A stretch of 64,000 bases of DNA from an uncultured Oscillospiraceae bacterium (GCA_910587335.1 CAJUMG010000001.1:96132-160131); one strand, 5' to 3'; shown: positions 42,629-51,770, numbered from the stretch's first letter. Notes: generated by a model from the sequence alone, not told the origin. Numbers and translations are program-made.

Positions 42629-43915
42629 CTAACCCTCCACCTGTGCCGCCGTGGGATGGACATAGCTTTCCAATCGTTTGGCAGCAAGGGCGCTTACAAA
42701 AATCGCCGCGTATTGCAGTACCGTCAAAAGCAGAATGCCCCAAACGCTTCCGTAGGTGGTTTTGGGCATCAGCATGACCAGCAGCACTCCGAATACCCGT
42801 CCGTAATCCAGAAAAAAGCTTTTTACTGTCGCAAATTCCGCTGATTCAATATTGGTCGGGCAGGTTTTTTGCAGCACACTGTAGTAAATTCCGTTGCCGG
42901 GAGAAATCAAAAAATTGTTAAAGAATGCATTGATCACACTGAACAGTAAAATCGTCGCCACATCCATCCGGACAAACAGAATCAATGTGCAGACTAACAT
43001 AGTCGTCACCCCGCCGGTCATATAACGAACCCGGTTAGAAGGCTTCAGCCTTTTTCCCAACACCCAATAGGCCAAGATGGAGAACAGCCCTGTCAGCAGC
43101 GTATTAACGCCAATAAGCGCCTCGCTCTGAATCAGCTCAAACAGCAGAATGTTGAGATAAAACGCCAGCGTCCCCTCCCGGATTCCCTTGAGAAATTCGG
43201 CGCAGACCGTTTCCAGCATCAAAGGATTCCGGAAGGTTTTTCCAAAGCCCCGTTTTAGACTTACCCGGGCAGTGACAATTTGGTCCGCCGGCAGCTTTTT
43301 CAGGTAAAACACCGTAACGAGCGCCACCCCGATAGACAAAGCAAACATGATGTAATATCCTAGCAATCCGCCATCCATGATCCCTTCGCAGGCGGAGATG
43401 ATGCCGCCGGTAATGGTGGGCATGATCAGGTTGACAATGCCGGTGCCCATTCCGATAACCGATAGAGAAACATCCCGGTTTTCATCGGTGGTGTACAGCG
43501 GAACCTTCATGCTGTAGCCCATCCAGTAGTATCCACCCGCCCAGGATACCAAAAACGCAATCACCGGCATAAACCAAACCGCCGCGTCCATTACACAAAG
43601 GAAGAACGCATATAAGAAAATAAACGTAAAAAATCCCAGCCGAAGAGCCTTGGTGGATCCCTTTTTGCTGGCGTAATACATGGCTAGCGTCGTCCCGATC
43701 GGGTTAAAGACATAGGTGATCAGGTTGTATTGTAAGGTAGCGTCTGCCCCTCCGGTCAGGCGGAAGAACAGGGTATTGATAAATACCGTTTGAAGATTGT
43801 TAAAAATCAAAAAACCAAAGTGAAGTAGCGCAAAGGTCCGGAAGGTCCCGGTCAACCGGTCCAATCCCAATAGTCTTTCGGCCCTTGCAAAGAGAGGATT
43901 TCCCTTGTCTTTCAT
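42629..43915 (-). CDS. MFS transporter (GPH/sugar-type)
   Basis: 428 aa with about twelve hydrophobic segments, no obvious signal peptide. Asp/Arg-containing loops such as YTTDENRDVSLSVIGMGTGI and the sixth-to-seventh loop RVSLKRGFGKTFRNPLML are of the major facilitator type. Substrate not identifiable. Single gene between its own promoter (43971-43999) and terminator. Confidence 0.82.
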   Translation of the reverse strand: MKDKGNPLFARAERLLGLDRLTGTFRTFALLHFGFLIFNNLQTVFINTLFFRLTGGADATLQYNLITYVFNPIGTTLAMYYASKKGSTKALRLGFFTFIFLYAFFLCVMDAAVWFMPVIAFLVSWAGGYYWMGYSMKVPLYTTDENRDVSLSVIGMGTGIVNLIMPTITGGIISACEGIMDGGLLGYYIMFALSIGVALVTVFYLKKLPADQIVTARVSLKRGFGKTFRNPLMLETVCAEFLKGIREGTLAFYLNILLFELIQSEALIGVNTLLTGLFSILAYWVLGKRLKPSNRVRYMTGGVTTMLVCTLILFVRMDVATILLFSVINAFFNNFLISPGNGIYYSVLQKTCPTNIESAEFATVKSFFLDYGRVFGVLLVMLMPKTTYGSVWGILLLTVLQYAAIFVSALAAKRLESYVHPTAAQVEG

Positions 43916-43970
43916 CTGATTTTCCTACCTTCCTGTTTTTCATCCGGCGCCTCCCGGTTTGTTCTATGAC

Positions 43971-43999
43971 ATTATAATATGAATGTATCCCTTTTGCAA
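43971..43999 (-). promoter_or_regulatory. Sigma-A promoter of the MFS gene
   Basis: TTGCAA (43994-43999), 17 nt spacer, TATAAT (43971-43976). Confidence 0.75.
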
Positions 44000-44008
44000 C
44001 TATAAAAA

Positions 44009-44043
44009 TAAAAAACCGCCGTATCAAAACGACGGTTTTTTCT
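44009..44043. terminator. Terminator after the zinc-ribbon gene
   Basis: AAAAACCGCCG / CGACGGTTTTTT arms around a TATCAAAA loop. Confidence 0.8.
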
Positions 44044-44063
44044 TTAAAAAGCGGCTAAAGCGA

Positions 44064-44342
44064 TTAGCCTTCCTCTTTCATCTTTGCAAAGCATTCGCTG
44101 CAGTATACAGGTCTGTCCTCTCTGGGTTTAAAAGGGACTCTTGCTTCTTTGCCGCAACCAGCGCAAACAGCGGTAAACATTTCTCTTTCAGGTCTCGCAT
44201 TGTTTTTACGTGCGTCACGACAGGCTTTGCATCTCTGCGGCTCGTTTACGAAGCCTTTTTCCGCGTAGAATTCCTGCTCACCAGCAGTAAAAACGAATTC
44301 CGCGCCACATTCTTTGCAAATAAGGGTTTTGTCCTGGTACAT
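44064..44342 (-). CDS. Zinc-ribbon protein (probable zinc-binding zf-trcl type)
   Basis: 92 aa with two treble-clef-like metal sites. The first is CKECGAEF with RCKACRDAR, the second CAGCGKEA with YCSECFAKM, each two C-x2-C pairs. The block EQEFYAEKGFVNEPQRC is typical of the widespread small zinc-binding family with unknown role. ATG at 44342 follows GAGGT by eight nt; longer frames upstream lack a site. Possibly a nucleic-acid or ribosome binding accessory (inference). Confidence 0.85.
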   Translation of the reverse strand: MYQDKTLICKECGAEFVFTAGEQEFYAEKGFVNEPQRCKACRDARKNNARPEREMFTAVCAGCGKEARVPFKPREDRPVYCSECFAKMKEEG

Positions 44343-44468
44343 TTCTCTTACCTCGCTTAATGAATTGAATTTGCCCATCGATATACCGCATCGACATTGA
44401 TAAACAACGCTTCGCCTGATATTCCAAGGCATTATATTCCCAATAGCCTTGTTTGCAGGCTAATCGGT

Positions 44469-45077
44469 TCATGGATTGCTATGGCTTTGTTCCTTCCGCA
44501 ATTTTCGGCGGACTCGCTGCAATGCGTTATCCACCGACTTTTCAGAACATTTCAGCTTTTGGGCCATCTCTTCATAGCTGCACCCTTTCAGGTAAAGCTG
44601 AAGCGTTTCCATCTCTAAAGAAGATAAAAGCGCGGTGACCTTTTCCCGCCTCCGACGGGACTCTTCCTCTAAAATGACTGCCGCTTCTGGTCCAGGCTGC
44701 TGCCAGTCGGATAAAAATTTTGTGTACTGTGTTTCCTCCAGCGGGACTGAATCGTTCAGCGGACGGTTTTTCCCCGCATTTTGGCGCCGGACTGCCGAAA
44801 TCAGCTGCCGTTTCATACAAATGCCGGCAAAAGCAGAAAAGGGAACCTCCTTTTCCGGCCGAAAAGAACGAATTGCTTTGAGTAAACCAAGATAGGCTTC
44901 CTGCAAAAGGTCATCTCGCTCCAAGCCGACCGCACAGTACCCACTGCATAGCCCTTCTGCCAAGCTGGCATAACGGTCAATAAGGCAGCTCAACGCCCTG
45001 TCGTCACCTTTTTGCGAGGCCAACCACAGTTGCTCGTCCATTCCTGTATTTTGGGACCACCCATTTATTTTTTCCAT
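44469..45077 (-). CDS. sigH: RNA polymerase sigma factor, SigH-like
   Basis: About 202 aa sigma-70 family protein. Region 2 (DDLLQEAYLGLLKAIRSFRP, then FSAFAGICMKRQLISAVRRQ) and region 4 (MAQKLKCSEKSVDNALQRVR) match SigH, which drives early sporulation and competence genes. ATG at 45077 is chosen; the frame is open to 45146 but that part holds the promoter. It is not in the usual rlmB-sigH-rpmG-secE neighbourhood, so another extracytoplasmic-like role is possible. Confidence 0.82.
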   Translation of the reverse strand: MEKINGWSQNTGMDEQLWLASQKGDDRALSCLIDRYASLAEGLCSGYCAVGLERDDLLQEAYLGLLKAIRSFRPEKEVPFSAFAGICMKRQLISAVRRQNAGKNRPLNDSVPLEETQYTKFLSDWQQPGPEAAVILEEESRRRREKVTALLSSLEMETLQLYLKGCSYEEMAQKLKCSEKSVDNALQRVRRKLRKEQSHSNP

Positions 45078-45117
45078 AGGTATACTTTCCCGTTGACACT
45101 TGAATCCAGTTTCTTTC

Positions 45118-45146
45118 AGTGTATACCGTACCACTGCAAAAGTCAA
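45118..45146 (-). promoter_or_regulatory. Sigma-A-like promoter of sigH
   Basis: TTGACT (45141-45146), 17 nt spacer, TACACT (45118-45123). Confidence 0.6.
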
Positions 45147-45173
45147 GAGAAATCATGCCAAGGCGAAGGGAAT

Positions 45174-46574
45174 TTATTCCCCTTCCGCCGTAAGCAGATC
45201 GGAGGGTCCCTTCTTTTTGTCCCTGGTTACATCCGTTATCCAGCGTGTACCGCACAGCCGAATCAGCCCCGCAATACAGGTAAAGATCTCAGAGGAACGC
45301 AGGCACAAATATACAAGCCAGATTGGCCAGTGGAACACCAGCCCGGATAAAAAGCCCAGCGGCACCGACAGACCCCACATCGCTCCAACATCGCAGATGA
45401 GGACAAACCGGCTGTCCCCGCCGCCGCGAAGCGTACCAAACATGTTGATATTTCCCATCGCCTGGAAAATGCTGACCACACACATCAGATTCATAATAGA
45501 ATAAGCGATTTCCTTGGTCGAATCCGCCACATTGTAAAAATCCACCATAAATCCGCGCAGCCCTAAAATCATTGCGGAAGCGATGATTCCCAAGCCAAGA
45601 CTGATAACAATAAAGGTTTTGGACTGTGCCCTGGCTTTTTCCTTTTCTCCAGCGCCAATGGTGTTCCCGGTCATGACCGAGGCGGCGTTGGCCGCACCCC
45701 AAATGAAGAACGACGTCATCTGAAAAACAATGTCGCAGATGCTGTTAGCCGCTACCGCTTCTGCTCCCAATCGGCCTAGGACCACCGCCGCCATAGAGTT
45801 TCCCAGCGACCAGAACAATTCGTTGCACAGCACCGGCGCGCCGTATTTCATGAACAGCTTTAATGTGCCCATGTCAATCTTCCGCCAAAAATCCTTGAGC
45901 CGAAAACCAATTTTCTGGTCAATACGGAATAAAAACGTGGTGATGATGACAAGCTCTACCAGACGGGCGATCATGGTCGCCAACGCCGCACCGGCAACCC
46001 CCATCTTCGGCATGCCAAATTTACCAAAGATCAGGCAATAGTTGAACGCCACGTTGACCACTAAGGACGCAAGCGTGCTGTAAAGAGCGATTTTAACCGT
46101 TCCCACCGTCCGAAGAATACTGGTGGTGGTAATGGTGAACGCATTGGCCAGATAAATCACGCCGCAATAGCGCAGATAACGAGCGCCCTCATAGATAATT
46201 GCTTCATCATTGGTGTAAATCCGCATCAGCATTTCCGGGAAAAAGGTAGCGCCTACCGCAAAAATCAGCGCGATTCCTATGGAAATGCGGTATGTAAGGC
46301 TCATAACCCTGCGGATGGAGTCCGTATCTTCTCTGCCCCAATACTGGCTGGTTAAAACGCCGGCGCCGCCGGTCAGACCAAAGTTGATCATCATAAAAAT
46401 AAAACCTACCTGGTTTGCCAGAGAAGACGCACTCATGGCCACCTCTCCCAGCTGACCCAACATGATCGTGTCCAGCATACCGACTGCGGATGTCACCATA
46501 TTTTGCAGCGCAATCGGCACCGCAATGGCCAGAACGGTTTTGTAAAAATTTTTGTCTTTGACTATCAGACTCAT
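45174..46574 (-). CDS. MATE family efflux transporter (copy 1, attenuator-controlled)
   Basis: 466 aa, twelve membrane segments in two homologous halves, of the NorM/MepA type. It would export cationic or small toxic compounds with a Na+ or H+ gradient. Blocks VTSAVGMLDTIMLGQLGEVA and GLTGGAGVLTSQYWG are typical. ATG at 46574 follows AAGGAGG; the open frame upstream (to 46667) is the leader RNA. Closely related to the next MATE gene upstream, indicating a tandem duplication. The leader at 46600-46728 suggests ligand-controlled transcription. Confidence 0.93.
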   Translation of the reverse strand: MSLIVKDKNFYKTVLAIAVPIALQNMVTSAVGMLDTIMLGQLGEVAMSASSLANQVGFIFMMINFGLTGGAGVLTSQYWGREDTDSIRRVMSLTYRISIGIALIFAVGATFFPEMLMRIYTNDEAIIYEGARYLRYCGVIYLANAFTITTTSILRTVGTVKIALYSTLASLVVNVAFNYCLIFGKFGMPKMGVAGAALATMIARLVELVIITTFLFRIDQKIGFRLKDFWRKIDMGTLKLFMKYGAPVLCNELFWSLGNSMAAVVLGRLGAEAVAANSICDIVFQMTSFFIWGAANAASVMTGNTIGAGEKEKARAQSKTFIVISLGLGIIASAMILGLRGFMVDFYNVADSTKEIAYSIMNLMCVVSIFQAMGNINMFGTLRGGGDSRFVLICDVGAMWGLSVPLGFLSGLVFHWPIWLVYLCLRSSEIFTCIAGLIRLCGTRWITDVTRDKKKGPSDLLTAEGE

Positions 46575-46599
46575 AAATCCTCCTTGCGCGAATAAAGCC

Positions 46600-46728
46600 T
46601 GCCCCTCCAAAAAGAACAGGACTTCCGCCAAAGCCGAAGTCCTGTCTATGCCGCACCTCTGTGGCAAAACAGGCCGATTTTTCTTTTGATCAATGCCGCT
46701 TAACGGTCAAATGATCAAAAGGAACGTA
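46600..46728 (-). promoter_or_regulatory. Riboswitch-like attenuator leader of MATE copy 1 (guanidine-IV candidate)
   Basis: The RNA starts with a hairpin CTTTTGATCA/TGATCAAAAG that encloses CCG-TTAAG-CGG. A second hairpin follows: CCTGT, TGCC, ACAGAGGTGC, GGCA, ACAGG. The ACAGG arm (46641-46645) is also the first part of the terminator ACAGGACTTC/GAAGTCCTGT with TCTTTTT (46608-46645), so the two structures exclude each other. MATE (MepA) genes with such leaders are known targets of guanidine-IV RNAs; the class assignment is tentative. Confidence 0.6.
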
Positions 46729-46732
46729 ACCT

Positions 46733-46763
46733 ATTATAAACCTTAGATTTGCTCCAATGTCAA
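46733..46763 (-). promoter_or_regulatory. Promoter of the MATE copy 1 transcript
   Basis: TTGACA (46758-46763) with TATAAT at 46733-46738 (19 nt) or TTTATA at 46735-46740 (17 nt). Confidence 0.65.
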
Positions 46764-46816
46764 TAGGCATAACCCTGGCAGAAAAAAACGCCCGGTTCTC
46801 CCGGACGTTTTTGGGG

Positions 46817-48220
46817 TCAGACCTGCTCAACCTCTTCTGCCTGTGCCTCTTTTTTCTCCTCTTCGTTTCTTGTCACATCCTTTATCCATTTGCCCGATAA
46901 AATTCGGAATATACATCCAATGGATTTAAAGATATCTCCGGAACGAAGGCACAGATAAACCAGCCAAACAGGCCACTCAAATACCAGTCCCGCAAGCCAG
47001 CCCAGCGGCACCGAGAAAAACCACATAGAGGTTACATCAAAAAACAGCACATACTTGCTGTCCCCGCCACCGCGAAGCGTGCCAAACATGTTGATGCTGG
47101 AAATTGCTTGGAAAACAACTAAAATACACATCATATCCATAATGGAGTAAGCAATCATCCGGGTATCTTCGGTTACCTTGTATAGGTCAATAACCGGATT
47201 TCGAATGGCAAACATCACCAAAGAGGAGACAAGTCCAAAGGCAATGCTGAGCACAAACAGGGTGAGCGACTGATTGCGCGCCCGCTTATACTTCCCTTCT
47301 CCGATGGTGTTGCCCGCCATAACGCCCGCCGCCTGACCAACACCCTGGTTCACAACCGAGGTACACTGGAAAATGACCTGACAGATGCTGTTGGCCGCCA
47401 CAAAGCCGGAACCCATGTGTCCCATAATAACCGACAGCATGGTGCTGCCAATAGACCAAAGCATTTCGTTGCACAGCACCGGCGCGCCATATCGCATATA
47501 AATGCCCAGGATCTCCCGGTCAATTTTCTGGAACAGATCCCGCACCTGAAAACAGATCTTTTTGTCCACGTAAAATACGTATACAACAATAATCGCGCAT
47601 TCCACCACACGAGCGATTACCGTGGCGATCGCCGCGCCTACAATTCCCATGGCCGGGAATCCCAAATGGCCAAAAATCAAACAGTAGTTAAAGAACACGT
47701 TGACAAAGAAGGAGACGATATACATGTACAAGGTGATTTTTACCGTTCCAACCGTCCGGAGAATGCTCATCGAGGTCATGGTAAAACCACTGACCCAATA
47801 GGTAAATGCAATCACCCGTAAATAACGGGCCCCTTCGGCAATGACCTGCGGTTCCTCCGTATAAAAGCGCATCAGCGTGTCGGGAATGGTCAGCGCCAAA
47901 ATCGTAAAAATGGTCGCCAGCGTCATAGAAATCTTATACGCCATGCTCATGACCTTTCGAATCGACGCCGAATCCTTTCGGCCCCAATATTGGCTGGTCA
48001 GAACGCCGGCGCCGGCGGTCAGCCCCAGATTCATAATCTGGTAAATAAACCCAATTTGGTTGCCCAGCGAAGAGCCGCTCATGGCCACCTCGCCCAGCTG
48101 CCCCAGCATGACTGTATCCAACAGGCCAACCCCAACGTTAATCAGGTTCTGCAAAGCCAACGGAATGGCAATAGCCGCCATTTTTTTGTAAAAAGCCTTG
48201 TCTTTTACCCAAAACCCCAT
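46817..48220 (-). CDS. MATE family efflux transporter (copy 2)
   Basis: 467 aa, same fold and motifs as copy 1 (VGVGLLDTVMLGQLGEVAMS; AGAGVLTSQYWGRKDSASIR; MRYGAPVLCNEMLWSIGSTM). Has its own promoter at 48287-48315 and lacks the attenuator structure of copy 1, so the pair is regulated differently. The C-terminal tail is Glu-rich. Substrate unknown. Confidence 0.92.
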   Translation of the reverse strand: MGFWVKDKAFYKKMAAIAIPLALQNLINVGVGLLDTVMLGQLGEVAMSGSSLGNQIGFIYQIMNLGLTAGAGVLTSQYWGRKDSASIRKVMSMAYKISMTLATIFTILALTIPDTLMRFYTEEPQVIAEGARYLRVIAFTYWVSGFTMTSMSILRTVGTVKITLYMYIVSFFVNVFFNYCLIFGHLGFPAMGIVGAAIATVIARVVECAIIVVYVFYVDKKICFQVRDLFQKIDREILGIYMRYGAPVLCNEMLWSIGSTMLSVIMGHMGSGFVAANSICQVIFQCTSVVNQGVGQAAGVMAGNTIGEGKYKRARNQSLTLFVLSIAFGLVSSLVMFAIRNPVIDLYKVTEDTRMIAYSIMDMMCILVVFQAISSINMFGTLRGGGDSKYVLFFDVTSMWFFSVPLGWLAGLVFEWPVWLVYLCLRSGDIFKSIGCIFRILSGKWIKDVTRNEEEKKEAQAEEVEQV

Positions 48221-48286
48221 GGATCCTCCTCCTCATATGATCATATAACCCGCTTTTTCATAAAGGTTGTTTTATCGTTCTATAAC

Positions 48287-48315
48287 ATTATAAAACAGGT
48301 TTTTGCTATATGCAA
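48287..48315 (-). promoter_or_regulatory. Sigma-A promoter of MATE copy 2
   Basis: TTGCAT (48310-48315), 17 nt spacer, TATAAT (48287-48292). Confidence 0.7.
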
Positions 48316-48372
48316 GTCCCTTTTCGAAATTCCCTCCAAAAGCAAAAAACTCTTTAAGAAAGCAAAAAACTC

Positions 48373-48400
48373 TTGATTCTTTTTCATTTTTGTGTATAAT
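48373..48400 (+). promoter_or_regulatory. Sigma-A promoter of tRNA-Leu
   Basis: TTGATT (48373-48378), 16 nt spacer, TATAAT (48395-48400), 12 nt before the tRNA. Confidence 0.65.
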
Positions 48401-48412
48401 AAATAGAGTAAT

Positions 48413-48499
48413 GCCGGTATGATGGAATTGGCAGACGTGCTGGACTCAAAATCCAGTGGTAGCGATACCGTGTCGGTTCGACCCCGACTACCGGCACCA
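48413..48499 (+). tRNA. tRNA-Leu(CAA)
   Basis: Acceptor GCCGGTA pairs with TACCGGC, anticodon loop CTCAAAA gives CAA, a long variable arm typical of class II tRNAs, 3' CCA encoded. Confidence 0.95.
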
Positions 48500-48541
48500 A
48501 AAAAGGATCCGAGCCAAAATGGCGTTTGGATCCTTTTTTCT
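48499..48541 (+). terminator. Terminator after tRNA-Leu
   Basis: AAAAAAGGATCC / GGATCCTTTTTT hairpin with inner AGCC/GGC pairing. Confidence 0.85.
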
Positions 48542-48602
48542 TTTACGGTAGACCTTCGCGTTTATTCTATGGCTTTTGCGGCAAAGATCGTACCCCGTGA
48601 CA

Positions 48603-48635
48603 AAAGCGGCTGTCTTTTTTAGAGACAGCCGCTTT
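48603..48635 (-). terminator. Terminator after the solute-binding protein gene
   Basis: AAAGCGGCTGTC and its complement GACAGCCGCTTT, followed on the minus strand by a short T-run. Confidence 0.65.
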
Positions 48636-48663
48636 GCTATGCCAGTTTTTCCTTTGTCAATTC

Positions 48664-50256
48664 TTATTGATTGTTGGCCAGAAATTCATCTCTCTGGCGG
48701 TTCCATTCAGCCATATACGCCTCCAGGCCGCCATCCTTCAGCTTCCGTACAAACTCTTCATAGGTCTGCTCTGTTTTGTCGCCAAACATACCCAGATTGA
48801 AGGAAGCGTCATGCTCTGTGATCAGTGCGGAGATGACCGCCCACTCAGCAGAAACAGGGTTATAGTCAAAGTTAAAGCCCCAGTAAGGCCACTCTTCGTC
48901 CTTTACCTGCGTATCCTTCAAATGCTTGTTTGCAGCGTTGATTCTCTCATCATCCGTAGCCGGCCACGGGAAATTCGCATGACGGATACCCCAGGCCCAA
49001 ACGTCGAATTCATAGTCGCTGGCCTCTTCGCCACGAGAAACGGTGTTGGTCGCTTCATCATAGATATAATGTCTCCCCTCGATACCGCCAGCCAGCAGCA
49101 TATAGGTGTCACGGTCGTTTTTGATGAAGTCCAGCAGAACCGCCGCTCTTTCCGGTCTCTTGCTAAAGGTGGGGATAGCCATACCGTCACCCACATAAGA
49201 GTCACGCAGCGCGCGGTAGTTTTCCGGATAGATGTCGAACAGCTCAACCTTCATGCCCTGCGCACGCAGATTCGAAATGGTATTGATACCATTGTAATAG
49301 TTGTTGTAAGCGGTGGCAGACTGTTTATTCGTAAACAGGGTTGTGATGCTGTTGGTGTTGGAAATCGCGTCAGAAGGCCACACACCAGCCTTGGCCAGCG
49401 CGGCGTTCTCCAAGACATAGGTCTTGTACTGCTCAGAAGTGTGCAGGAAGAAGGGATGTTCAAACTTTGGATCGTTTAGCTGGCTGTAGTAAACATAGTC
49501 AGAGGCCTGGTTGTTGATCAGGTTAAAGCGGTAGCGCAGGCCAATGTCATACAGCGTCGCAGTAGAGGATGCGTAGAATGCATACATACCGTTGGAAACC
49601 TCGTTGGTGCCAATGGCCAGCAGCATATTGTAGAAATCTTCATAGCTGTTGATCTTGTCAGCGGTATAGCCATACTTCTCCGCGATATCCATGTTGACCA
49701 TTGGACCACGGTCCGGGAAGATCGCAGCGGTATTACGGGGCACCATGTAGATCTTGCCATTGATATAGGTCTCTTTCCAGGCAGCCTCCGGCAGAACTGC
49801 CCAGGTCTGCGGCATATACTGTTTTAAGAAATCCTCGCTCAGCTCTCTAAATCCGGCTTTATTCACCTGCTCCTGATAATAACACCAGTTTGCGGTGTAG
49901 ATCAAATCCACATCGTCACCACCCGCCATAACCAGCGGATATTTGGTGGTCCGCTCAGAAGAGGGGATAAAGAACAGTTCCATGGTGGTGTTAATCGCTG
50001 CTTTGGTCTTCTCGTTGACCAGCTTCATAACCTCCGAGATGGCGTTGGGTTCCGTAGCGGTGACATAAACCACAACATTTTCTTCTTTGCTCAAATCAAT
50101 ATTCGCATAAGGATTGTTTTCATCTCCCGCCGCGCCGCTGCCACTTTGTCCAGCACCACTGCTTGCAGGCGAGCTGGAGCTTGTAGAGCCGTTACAGCCG
50201 GTCAACGCCAAACCGAACAGCATTACAACAGCTAAAAGCATTGCAATTTTTTTCAT
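48664..50256 (-). CDS. Extracellular solute-binding lipoprotein of a sugar ABC transporter
   Basis: 530 aa. Signal peptide with lipobox (FGLALTGC, lipid-attached Cys21), a Ser/Gly-rich linker, then a family 1-like binding domain (VVVYVTATEPNAISEVMKLV; GGDDVDLIYTANW), of the LipO/YtcQ type that accompanies LplB/LplC permeases. ATG at 50256 with GGAGGAG upstream; the frame to 50370 is leader. Transcribed separately from its permeases by the promoter at 50543-50570. Confidence 0.9.
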   Translation of the reverse strand: MKKIAMLLAVVMLFGLALTGCNGSTSSSSPASSGAGQSGSGAAGDENNPYANIDLSKEENVVVYVTATEPNAISEVMKLVNEKTKAAINTTMELFFIPSSERTTKYPLVMAGGDDVDLIYTANWCYYQEQVNKAGFRELSEDFLKQYMPQTWAVLPEAAWKETYINGKIYMVPRNTAAIFPDRGPMVNMDIAEKYGYTADKINSYEDFYNMLLAIGTNEVSNGMYAFYASSTATLYDIGLRYRFNLINNQASDYVYYSQLNDPKFEHPFFLHTSEQYKTYVLENAALAKAGVWPSDAISNTNSITTLFTNKQSATAYNNYYNGINTISNLRAQGMKVELFDIYPENYRALRDSYVGDGMAIPTFSKRPERAAVLLDFIKNDRDTYMLLAGGIEGRHYIYDEATNTVSRGEEASDYEFDVWAWGIRHANFPWPATDDERINAANKHLKDTQVKDEEWPYWGFNFDYNPVSAEWAVISALITEHDASFNLGMFGDKTEQTYEEFVRKLKDGGLEAYMAEWNRQRDEFLANNQ

Positions 50257-50497
50257 TGTTTCTCCTCCGTTTTCATTCGCAGAAAGCGAAAACTTTCGTA
50301 GAAAGGAGCGGTTACCGCAAATACAGTACAATGAAGCATTTGGCCAACAGATGTGCTTCTGTATTGCCAAAATCCGGCATTTCTTTGACCTTGCAGAAGG
50401 TATATTTATATCAAATGCGTTTCATATACTGATTTTTTCAGAAGCCAAAAATCCTTTCCCGTATGAACGCCAAACCACACAGAGCGGTTTGACAAGT

Positions 50498-50531
50498 TCT
50501 ATTCCTACTAAATAGCTTTGATAGGAATAGA
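50498..50531 (-). repeat. Inverted repeat near the transcription start of the solute-binding protein gene
   Basis: TCTATTCCTA (50498-50507) and TAGGAATAGA (50522-50531), 10 bp perfect, 14 nt loop. It starts a few bases downstream of the predicted +1, so it may be an operator or a 5' RNA hairpin. Confidence 0.65.
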
Positions 50532-50542
50532 GTATGCCTTTC

Positions 50543-50570
50543 ATTATATTGATTCCCTGGCCAGATGCAA
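50543..50570 (-). promoter_or_regulatory. Sigma-A promoter of the solute-binding protein gene
   Basis: TTGCAT (50565-50570), 16 nt spacer, TATAAT (50543-50548). Confidence 0.6.
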
Positions 50571-50789
50571 GTCCATTATTCCGTCTTTTTGCCATACAAA
50601 AGCGCTTTTGTTCTTTAAAATTTTGCTGTTTTTCCCTCAAAAAGCTTCGGTTGCTTTCTATGGATAACAACAGTATGCCCACGAGATTGCCTTTTTACTC
50701 ACCAAACAAAATCATTTTGCTTTACCGCTTTTTTATTTTTTGCGGTCAGATTTCAAGCCCTTTTCCTTAACATCAAATTTTTTCTTGCA

Positions 50790-50825
50790 TAAAAAATCTC
50801 TGCGGAATCCTCCGCAGAGATTTTA
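50790..50825 (-). terminator. Terminator after the ABC permease genes
   Basis: AAAATCTCTGCGG / CCGCAGAGATTTTTT hairpin, oriented for the minus-strand permease operon. Confidence 0.85.
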
Positions 50826-50855
50826 AACAGATATAAATGGGTAAAAGGATTCGGA

Positions 50856-51770
50856 TTAACCCTTTACAGCGCCAATGGTCAAACCTTTTACAAAGTACTT
50901 CTGTACGAACGGATAAAGTAGCAGAATCGGTCCAGTGGTGATACAGGTCATCGCCATCTTCATAGACTGCTGCGGCAGGTTCGCAGAATCTTCGTTCAAC
51001 AGGTTAACCTTACCCATGGATACCAGCTCCTGCAGCGCCTGAATGCTGGACAGCATCTCATGCAGGAAGTACTGCAGGTTCTTCATGTTATTCTTGTTCA
51101 TGAACAACATACAGTTGTACCAGTCATTCCAGAAGTTCAGTGCCGCAAACAGGCTCAAGGTCGCGATCAAAGGTTTCGCCAGCGGAATAACCAGCTTCCA
51201 GTAGATCGTAAAGTCATTTGCACCGTCAACCTTCGCAGACTCGATAATCTCGAAGGGGATACCGCCCTTCATAAAGTTTTTCGCCAGAATCATCTGCCAA
51301 ACGGAGAACAACAGCGGCACGACCAACGCCATGTAGTTGTTTTTAAAGCCCAGATAACGGGTACACATCAGATACCACGGAACCAGACCGCCGTTGAACA
51401 GGGTGGTGAAGTAAAAGAAGAACGAGAAACCATTTCTCCAGGGAAAGTCCTTTCTGTGGAGGACGTAACCGGTCATGGTGGACATCAGTACCGAAAGAAT
51501 GGTACCAACGATTGTAGCAATAATGGTATTACGATACGCAAAACCGATTCTTTCCGGGTTTTCCAAACAGGTGTTGTACGCTTCCAGCGTCCATTCGCCC
51601 GGCCAGAAAGAGTATCCGTTGCGCATAATATTTGCTTCCGACGTGAAGGAGTTCATAACAACCAGCAAAAACGGAAGGAAGCAAAGCATACCCCAGATGA
51701 AAACCAGAACATAGCCCAGCAGTTTAAATGCAGCCAGGTCCGCCTGGAAAATCTTATTATTCTTTTTCAT
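50856..51770 (-). CDS. Carbohydrate ABC transporter permease, LplC-like
   Basis: 304 aa with six membrane helices. The permease EAA-type loop is seen as ESAKVDGANDFTIYWKLVIP LAKP. It pairs with the LplB-like permease directly upstream and needs a cytoplasmic MsmX-type ATPase, none of which is encoded here. ATG at 51770 with GGAGAG nearby. Confidence 0.9.
   Translation of the reverse strand: MKKNNKIFQADLAAFKLLGYVLVFIWGMLCFLPFLLVVMNSFTSEANIMRNGYSFWPGEWTLEAYNTCLENPERIGFAYRNTIIATIVGTILSVLMSTMTGYVLHRKDFPWRNGFSFFFYFTTLFNGGLVPWYLMCTRYLGFKNNYMALVVPLLFSVWQMILAKNFMKGGIPFEIIESAKVDGANDFTIYWKLVIPLAKPLIATLSLFAALNFWNDWYNCMLFMNKNNMKNLQYFLHEMLSSIQALQELVSMGKVNLLNEDSANLPQQSMKMAMTCITTGPILLLYPFVQKYFVKGLTIGAVKG

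Larger units (their letters stand above)
50257..50789. other. Long leader and intergenic region before the solute-binding protein gene
   Basis: No gene supported. It contains a promoter on the minus strand (50543-50570), a leader of roughly 280 nt and a perfect inverted repeat just after the predicted start of transcription. No known riboswitch class was recognised. Confidence 0.55.

Noticed and set aside
48341..48374. A 14-nt direct repeat (AGCAAAAAACTCTT) 20 nt apart upstream of tRNA-Leu
   Set aside because: Only two short copies in AT-rich sequence; could be chance or a simple duplication.
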